In this document: positions 6,662 through 10,894 of the stretch, piece by piece | How the letters are laid out: each line of letters opens with the position of its first letter | Position numbering within the stretch: position 1 is the stretch's first letter | NCBI GenBank assembly: GCA_003450555.1 | Contig: DMFQ01000116.1 | Location: 1 to 10,894, forward strand | Reading direction: 5' to 3' | Origin: Ktedonobacter sp. | GTDB lineage: Bacteria > Chloroflexota > Ktedonobacteria > Ktedonobacterales > Ktedonobacteraceae | Length of the DNA stretch: 10,894 bases | The notes under the pieces: generated by a model | Seen by the model: the letters and a program-made list of their open reading frames with translations, nothing else | What the model was told of the DNA's origin: nothing | Databases searched by the model: none | Translations under genes and position numbers: made by a program

Positions 6662-7534
6662 CTATATCTCCTCATCTATAAAATTACGAATTACTTCTAC
6701 TGGTCCATTCTCAACCCCAAACACTATCGTGTAGTGATTCAGGGTAGGGAAATTGACGTACCGACAGTTCTCTATCTCACGTTGGGCTGCTGCAGCTGCT
6801 TCAACTGGAAGTAGTTGATCATTATCGAGAAACATACCCTGACCCGCCCGTAGCAGCAGGGTGGGTACCTGGACGTTGACCCATTGCGCTTCTGGCCTGG
6901 CCTCGTTGTAACGCTGGCCCTCCTCGAGTATTCCTTCACGATAGCACTTAGAGGCAACTGACCCATCGCTATTTCTGCGCACATCATGTTCGAAATACAG
7001 GTCAAAGTACTCGTTCCAATAAGGACCTAGAAAGGGCGCTAGTTTTAGACGCCGCGTGTATTCTTCGAATGAGGGTACAGCAGTACCGAGCCGGTTGATC
7101 GAGGCAGTGAGCCAGGCAGGCTGCTCTTCTGGCGTGCTCCAGGGTAGTGGTGCCCCAGCATCCACTAAAACGAGCTTACTGAGCTTGTCTGGATAATGAG
7201 TCGAGAAGTAGAGCGCGATTAGCGCACCTAGCGAGTGCCCAATCAATACAGGTCGCTCCAACCCTAATGCGTCTATCAGATCTGCCAGGTCCGCGGCGTG
7301 GATGGGAACGCTATATCCCTTTGCCGGCTTGTCACTGTCTCCCCGCCCTCGTAAATCATAGGCGAATAACTGGTGGTCGTCAGATAGTTTGTCGGCAAAA
7401 GCTTGAAAGCAAGAGGCATTGGCGGTAAGTCCGTGAATACCAACAATCGGCGTGCCTCGCTCTCCCCATTTGACGTAATGCAAAGTAAGATCATTAGCGA
7501 TGATAAAATCATCAATAACTGGTTTTATCGGCAT
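6662..7534 (-). CDS. Alpha/beta hydrolase
   Basis: This 290-residue hydrolase has oxyanion loop VGIHG (31-35), the RGRGDSDKP motif (62-70), nucleophile elbow GHSLG with Ser101, and a C-terminal histidine, probably His267 in LNHYTI. The catalytic acid is less certain, with Asp237 or Asp125 as candidates. The cap region (about 130-215) is aromatic-rich. The ATG at 7534 has AGGAG 6 nt upstream and overlaps the end of the HIT gene by 23 nt, so translation is coupled. Beside a ring-cleaving dioxygenase, a C-C bond (meta-cleavage product) hydrolase, lactonase or esterase role is possible. The family is broad and the substrate cannot be named. Confidence 0.9.
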   Translation of the reverse strand: MPIKPVIDDFIIANDLTLHYVKWGERGTPIVGIHGLTANASCFQAFADKLSDDHQLFAYDLRGRGDSDKPAKGYSVPIHAADLADLIDALGLERPVLIGHSLGALIALYFSTHYPDKLSKLVLVDAGAPLPWSTPEEQPAWLTASINRLGTAVPSFEEYTRRLKLAPFLGPYWNEYFDLYFEHDVRRNSDGSVASKCYREGILEEGQRYNEARPEAQWVNVQVPTLLLRAGQGMFLDNDQLLPVEAAAAAQREIENCRYVNFPTLNHYTIVFGVENGPVEVIRNFIDEEI

Positions 7535-8180
7535 AGGTTGCTCCTTTACCTTGATATTCGTGCCACATATTTCTCGTTGCAGCGATCAGTGGCGCACCTT
7601 CTTCCTGGCGTTGCTGCTGCGAACGCCATTGTGTTTGATGGCTGCGGGAAGAAACACCGTGCCATAAGACATCCTTTATCACTTGTACATAAAGGTCCAT
7701 TTCCGGTGCAAAGAGGAGAGATTTGACCGTATCCTCCAAATAGAAGTAGTGACCGTGAGCCGCATACCAGGCTCGTACATCATCTTGTGAGTGCACGACG
7801 ATGGTATGTAGTGGTGCTGTGATGCCGTATGTTGTTTCCCCAAAAGGAAAGCAGTGGAGGTGAGCATGATACACGGTCTGACGGAAGACACCGTGCTCCC
7901 AGAAGATTGAGGGGGCATAGTACTGGTTAAAGAAATCTCGTACCTCTTGCTTCAAACTAGCCAATTCCTCGTCCATTTTAGCATGAACAGCCCCATAACA
8001 GGCATAGTGGCGTTTGGGAATGATCAGAATATGGCCTTCAACCAGTGGGGCATGGTCGGCAACGACGAAAAACGCATCAGTCTCTTTCAGAATATTTGCA
8101 GCAAAATCATCAGGCCGACAAAATGCACAGTTGATAGTATTTGCTTCAGCATCCAAGGAGGCGTGGCTCCCATTCTGCAT
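7512..8180 (-). CDS. HIT (histidine triad) domain protein
   Basis: This 222-residue protein carries the histidine triad HAHLH (105-109), with His107 as the expected nucleophile. A CAFC pair (18-21) is a likely zinc-site half seen in many HIT proteins. The core (about 18-130) includes GHILIIPKRHY (49-59). HIT enzymes hydrolyse or transfer nucleotide groups such as AMP from small substrates. About 90 extra residues follow the triad, so the protein is longer than the 110-140 residues of simple HIT proteins. AAGGAG 8 nt before the ATG fixes the start. It is the first gene of the operon HIT-hydrolase-dehydrogenase-dioxygenase. Its link to that pathway is unclear. Confidence 0.9.
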   Translation of the reverse strand: MQNGSHASLDAEANTINCAFCRPDDFAANILKETDAFFVVADHAPLVEGHILIIPKRHYACYGAVHAKMDEELASLKQEVRDFFNQYYAPSIFWEHGVFRQTVYHAHLHCFPFGETTYGITAPLHTIVVHSQDDVRAWYAAHGHYFYLEDTVKSLLFAPEMDLYVQVIKDVLWHGVSSRSHQTQWRSQQQRQEEGAPLIAATRNMWHEYQGKGATYADKTSY

Positions 8181-8227
8181 CCAGGTGGCTCCTTACTGAT
8201 AAACATAGCTTAGTCAACGCTCATTTG

Positions 8228-8257
8228 AGTATAGCCCAGGGTGAATCATGATGGCAA
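8228..8257 (-). promoter_or_regulatory. Promoter of the HIT-hydrolase-dehydrogenase-dioxygenase operon
   Basis: On the minus strand TTGCCA (8257-8252), an 18-nt spacer and TATACT (8233-8228) form a good sigma-70 type promoter. Transcription would start near 8221, about 40 nt before the HIT ATG. It lies just past the flavin reductase stop codon, so the operon can be expressed separately from that gene. Confidence 0.65.
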
Positions 8258-8294
8258 GTGAGCAAATTCGGCATAGCGGCATCTGGGTTATCCC

Positions 8295-8771
8295 TCAACC
8301 AGCGTGCTTGAAACCAGCTTCAGACATGGTCAAAGACTGGCCCTCGCCCAGTATTCCTACATCTACGACCTCACCTACAACAAGCGTTGAATCCCCTGTT
8401 TCAGTCGCGTGGCGTACTTCGCATGCCACCCATGCCAGGGCTTCGTGCAGAATAGGGCATCCATTCGCCCCGATATCAAACCCGATACTGGCCAGTTTAT
8501 CGGGATGCTGCATGGCGGATTTACCCAGCTTTCCTGCCAGTTCGCGTCCACCCGCGCGCAATACATTGATGGTAAAGATGCGGCTGCGCAGGATCATCGG
8601 CAACGACTTCGACGTGTTCTCGATGGAGACAGCGATTAAAGGCGGATCGAAGGATACCTGCGTCAGCCAGTTGGCTGTAAATATGTTGACCTCTCCCTCG
8701 TTGGCGCATGAAATAGCATAGAGTCCATAGGTGAAGGTGCGTAATACCTGCTTTTTTGCGTTTGCGTCCAT
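8295..8771 (-). CDS. Flavin reductase-like protein (FMN-binding split barrel)
   Basis: This 158-residue protein has the flavin reductase signature FTANWLTQVSFDPPLIAVSI (31-50) and ends with the family-typical LTMSEAGFKHAG. Such enzymes bind FMN or FAD and use NAD(P)H to make reduced flavin, often for two-component monooxygenases. The usual GDH motif near the flavin/nicotinamide site reads GDS here (126-128), so the key histidine is replaced and activity with NADH may be altered. GAGGT 6 nt before the ATG supports the start. It lies upstream of the dioxygenase operon on the same strand, separated by 114 nt with a promoter. A partner monooxygenase is not visible in the window. A flavin-binding redox protein without reductase activity is an alternative. 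Confidence 0.87.
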   Translation of the reverse strand: MDANAKKQVLRTFTYGLYAISCANEGEVNIFTANWLTQVSFDPPLIAVSIENTSKSLPMILRSRIFTINVLRAGGRELAGKLGKSAMQHPDKLASIGFDIGANGCPILHEALAWVACEVRHATETGDSTLVVGEVVDVGILGEGQSLTMSEAGFKHAG

Positions 8772-8828
8772 TATTTTACCTCTTTCTCATTCTCTGTTGT
8801 AATTTGTAGGTGAGATTTCCATCGTTTG

Positions 8829-8906
8829 CTCGGAAAAGAATCAATTTCCCATTATACCCTCGGAAAAAGTCCGAAAAGAAGGGTAATGTGGACGACTTTT
8901 TCGGAT
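8829..8906. promoter_or_regulatory. Cluster of CGGAAAA-type motifs over the flavin reductase promoter
   Basis: Four related 10-mers occur: CTCGGAAAAG (8829-8838), CTCGGAAAAA (8859-8868) and GTCCGAAAAG (8869-8878) on the plus strand, and ATCCGAAAAA on the minus strand (8906-8897). The first three are 30 and 10 bp apart, so they lie on one helix face. The second and third form a palindrome, TCGGA-AAAAG-TCCGA (8860-8874). It lies beside a minus-strand TATAAT (8856-8851), between the -10 and any -35. This looks like a regulator binding region for the flavin reductase gene. The regulator is unknown. Confidence 0.55.
8851..8856 (-). promoter_or_regulatory. -10 box (TATAAT) of the flavin reductase gene
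   Basis: A perfect minus-strand TATAAT lies 79 nt before the ATG at 8771. The expected -35 position is T-rich but not consensus, which would fit a promoter needing an activator bound at the adjoining motifs. Confidence 0.5.
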
Positions 8907-8928
8907 CATCCTCGGATTGGGGGATGAT
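8905..8928. repeat. Inverted repeat ATCATCC / GGATGAT
   Basis: Perfect 7-bp arms at 8905-8911 and 8922-8928 surround a 10-nt loop, next to the CGGAAAA motif cluster. There is no following T-run, so it is more likely an operator or chance structure than a terminator. Confidence 0.35.
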
Positions 8929-8985
8929 GAAAGTCAATTAGAATGATTATCCATCAACACTGCCAATCAGGACCGTCATCGAACC

Positions 8986-9216
8986 ATGATGCGGAGAGCT
9001 CAGTTGCTCGGATATCCGCTCCTGGTTCCCCTTGTCCCCAGACTCACATGGCCAGGAGCCATTATAGGGGTCACGACATTTTACCCCGCAGAATCCCCGC
9101 TAAGCGACGATGAAAATGTCAGGCTCGAGAGGTATTTCTCTAGAGAAATAGATTTTGATGCACTTTGTGAGTCGCCGATGAGCCAGAAAGATGCAGTTTG
9201 CTCTTCAGACAAGTGA
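8986..9216 (+). CDS. Orphan ORF (76 aa), hypothetical or gene remnant
   Basis: The frame is open from 8947 to the TGA at 9214-9216, with the first ATG at 8986. The translation looks protein-like: hydrophobic LLGYPLLVPLVPRLTWPG, then acidic DDENVRLERYFSREIDFDALC. No ribosome site or promoter is evident before the ATG, and in-frame residues upstream (DRHRT) read as naturally as those after it. Codons AGA, AGG and ATA are more frequent here than in neighbouring genes. It could therefore be the C-terminal remnant of a transferred gene. I do not recognise the family. It ends 40 nt from the convergent peroxidase gene. Confidence 0.35.
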   Translation: MMRRAQLLGYPLLVPLVPRLTWPGAIIGVTTFYPAESPLSDDENVRLERYFSREIDFDALCESPMSQKDAVCSSDK

Positions 9217-9256
9217 CCACTCTCAGTTGAGGATACAGAGAAACGCTCTCCTGTTG

Positions 9257-10621
9257 TTATGCGACACTGGCAAACCGCAGCAGGTCTGCCAGCGTGAAAT
9301 CGCCCGCGCGCTCGCCGGGCAAGGTCGGCGTCCATGCGTTATCGGCATTGCGGTACGATGTGGGATCGCCATCGAGCAGGCCAAGCAGCACCTCGGCGAC
9401 GATACGCCCCCCGACCGCGCCTAAAAAGTGCCCGCTGTTTCTTACCTCAGCCTCCTTGAGGATGTAGTAAAACAGCGGCGTTTCACCCTGGTATCCCAAC
9501 TTGTTCAAACCCACATCATTCGCACGTAAAGGCTCGACACCCATATACCGTGCAATCGTCTCCCCCGCAGGAAGATTGAGCGCCAGCCCCCGTTCGAGAT
9601 CGCGGTACGCCAGCGAGTGCTGTTCTGGAGTCGTAGTATCACCAACGACCGATGTGGGCAGATGCAGCAGCGCGTGAGCCAGCGAGGTATCGATTTTCTT
9701 GCTGGCCTGCGGCGTATGGTGGCTATCTAGGGTGAAAAAGTAGCGCCAGTCAATGACGCGCTCATGCGGAACGGGACACGTCCCGGCGCAGTCTGGAAAA
9801 ACATTGCCCGTCGCTCCCTTCGCGTTTAACGTATACCGGTTGCGAATCTGGCTATGACCAAAGCGGTAGGCCGCGTCCGCGAACTCGGCCGGAATAAAGG
9901 GCTCCTCGACAAAACGATAGAAGCGCGGGCCGTTTTCAAGGAGATCATTCATGAGCGCATCCCCCACGCTGAGCGGAAGAAACTCGTGCGCGACAATCCA
10001 CTGGTAATGCCAGCGCACCAGCCGCCGCGCTTCATTGAAAACGTTCCCTGCTGGTGTCCCTTGCTCGCGTAGCAGGTCGACAACGCGATTGTGAAACTTG
10101 AGAAAGGCCAGGTGAAGCTGTGAAATAATCAGGTGCACATCGTTTCTCGGGTCGCCGACCAGTGCGCGTCCCTGCCGGTTGCGCGGTAAATCGTTCAACT
10201 CGCCCACCTCATTGATGCCGAGCAAGAACGTATCGAGATCGTTCAGATCGTAGAGATGCGGATCGCCTGAAGGTCCTGCCGCGTACAGGCACTCGAGGTC
10301 AAGTCGGGGCGAGCGAAAGTTGCGCAGTTCTTCCAGGCGCGCGTGATGAAGCAGCAAACTGCGGTCAGCCGTAATATCATGCGCGATGAACTGTCCGAAA
10401 ATGGGAAACCCTGCCGGAATGCGTGGGTTATCCAAGGCCCCTTCGCCCTCGTGATGGGTATCGACATCCATCAGAGAACCCTCACGACCAAGCGTCAGCA
10501 AATACGTCTCGTCGGTTTCTAGTCCCTGCAGACCGGCAAACATCAAGCCGTATTTCCCGGTATCTGTGGTAGAGAGTTCATCTTTGAGATGGGGAGCAAC
10601 GACACAACTATGGATACTCAC
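9257..10621 (-). CDS. Heme peroxidase, peroxidase-cyclooxygenase (animal-type) superfamily
   Basis: I place the start at GTG 10621-10619, giving 454 residues. A perfect AGGAGG lies 6 nt upstream, and the family-like sequence begins right after it (MSIHSCVVAPHLKDE). The open frame continues 54 codons further upstream but there covers a transposase relic in another frame. The family signature is clear: distal GQFIAHD with Gln77 and His81, catalytic Arg159, and proximal His256 in RFGHS. The residues that form heme ester bonds in mammalian peroxidases (Asp94 and Glu242 of myeloperoxidase) align with Ala80 and Val162, so heme is probably not covalently held that way. No signal peptide is seen. It would use H2O2 to oxidise halides or organic substrates. 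A small inverted repeat (10643-10657) precedes the ribosome site. Confidence 0.9.
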   Translation of the reverse strand: MSIHSCVVAPHLKDELSTTDTGKYGLMFAGLQGLETDETYLLTLGREGSLMDVDTHHEGEGALDNPRIPAGFPIFGQFIAHDITADRSLLLHHARLEELRNFRSPRLDLECLYAAGPSGDPHLYDLNDLDTFLLGINEVGELNDLPRNRQGRALVGDPRNDVHLIISQLHLAFLKFHNRVVDLLREQGTPAGNVFNEARRLVRWHYQWIVAHEFLPLSVGDALMNDLLENGPRFYRFVEEPFIPAEFADAAYRFGHSQIRNRYTLNAKGATGNVFPDCAGTCPVPHERVIDWRYFFTLDSHHTPQASKKIDTSLAHALLHLPTSVVGDTTTPEQHSLAYRDLERGLALNLPAGETIARYMGVEPLRANDVGLNKLGYQGETPLFYYILKEAEVRNSGHFLGAVGGRIVAEVLLGLLDGDPTSYRNADNAWTPTLPGERAGDFTLADLLRFASVA

Positions 10622-10733
10622 GGAAAACCTCCTATCGGATATCTGGACATACTCCAGTGAAAGTAGAGCGAATGAAAAAGGAACGAACACCGTTGATACG
10701 AGCAGTCTGTCACCTGAAGAAACGAGCAGGTCA

Positions 10734-10882
10734 TCTTTCCTGCTTACAGTATGCCCGTGCGTCAATGATACAGACGTGCTCACAGCACCGCTTGCTGCTC
10801 ACGGGCGATGACGCTTCGTGATCTGGGGTAATCCCTCCCGCTCTTTCTCACCCAGAGCGATCACTCTTGCTCGCTTCGGCAT
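10734..10882 (-). pseudogene. Degraded transposase N-terminus, IS630-like
   Basis: Three short pieces in three frames, read in order on the minus strand, resemble the start of an IS630-type transposase. MPKRARVIALGEKERE...ITKRHR runs from ATG 10882 to 10805. A one-base shift leads to REQQAVL (10803-10783), then a TGA where an arginine is expected, then AR. A second shift gives IIDARAYCKQE (10769-10737), followed by a stop. This matches the family pattern in which a basic start, RHR.EQQ.VLRAR and II..A..GYSKQE precede the helix-turn-helix. The homology then ends. The piece is clearly non-functional if the family call is right; family identity rests on pattern memory only. Confidence 0.5.
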
Positions 10883-10894
10883 GGATGAACTCTT

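Noticed and set aside
9081..9335. 84-aa minus-strand ORF spanning the end of the peroxidase
   Set aside because: Mostly antisense to the orphan plus-strand ORF and out of frame with the peroxidase; Ser-rich low-information translation and no ribosome site.
10739..10766. TTGACG (minus strand) near the transposase relic as a -35 for the peroxidase
   Set aside because: No TATAAT-like hexamer lies 16-18 nt downstream; the TACTGT nearby is too close.

Overview
The window looks like a chromosomal segment of a free-living bacterium with intermediate GC content. The gene families (a TetR regulator with an ABC-2 type drug-export cassette, a membrane-anchored TAP-like hydrolase, a PRC-barrel protein, a VOC-family ring-cleaving dioxygenase, an animal-type heme peroxidase and a decayed transposase) are what one meets in soil Chloroflexota of the Ktedonobacteria type. 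That assignment is inferred from protein style only; no rRNA or marker gene is present. Nearly all genes are on the minus strand.

Left part (1-1910): a TetR-family repressor, an ABC ATPase and the first 37 codons of an ABC-2 type permease form one minus-strand operon. It is read from a near-consensus sigma-70 promoter. Five head-to-tail 8-bp repeats lie just downstream of that promoter and are the obvious candidate operator for autoregulation. The likely job is regulated efflux of a toxic compound.

Middle-left (2006-4770): a 581-residue, membrane-anchored, extracytoplasmic serine hydrolase/peptidase of the TAP-like alpha/beta family (TTG start). It is divergent from a strong plus-strand promoter that drives a 31-codon small ORF, possibly the stump of a longer gene. 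A plus-strand PRC-barrel protein follows, with a structured leader.

Middle (4806-8257): a compact four-gene minus-strand operon, HIT-domain protein > alpha/beta hydrolase > 3-hydroxyacyl-CoA dehydrogenase > ring-cleaving dioxygenase, with a 23-nt overlap, a 5-nt gap and a 15-nt gap. A flavin reductase (8295-8771) lies just upstream on the same strand, with its own promoter region rich in CGGAAAA-type motifs. Together these resemble a small catabolic or detoxification set for aromatic or quinone compounds, but the substrate cannot be read from sequence.

Right part (8772-10894): a motif-rich intergenic region, an orphan plus-strand ORF, and a heme peroxidase of the peroxidase-cyclooxygenase superfamily. 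The peroxidase start should be moved to a GTG at 10621, behind a perfect AGGAGG. Upstream of it lies a three-frame relic of what looks like the N-terminus of an IS630-type transposase. I see no tRNA, rRNA, CRISPR array or intact mobile element.
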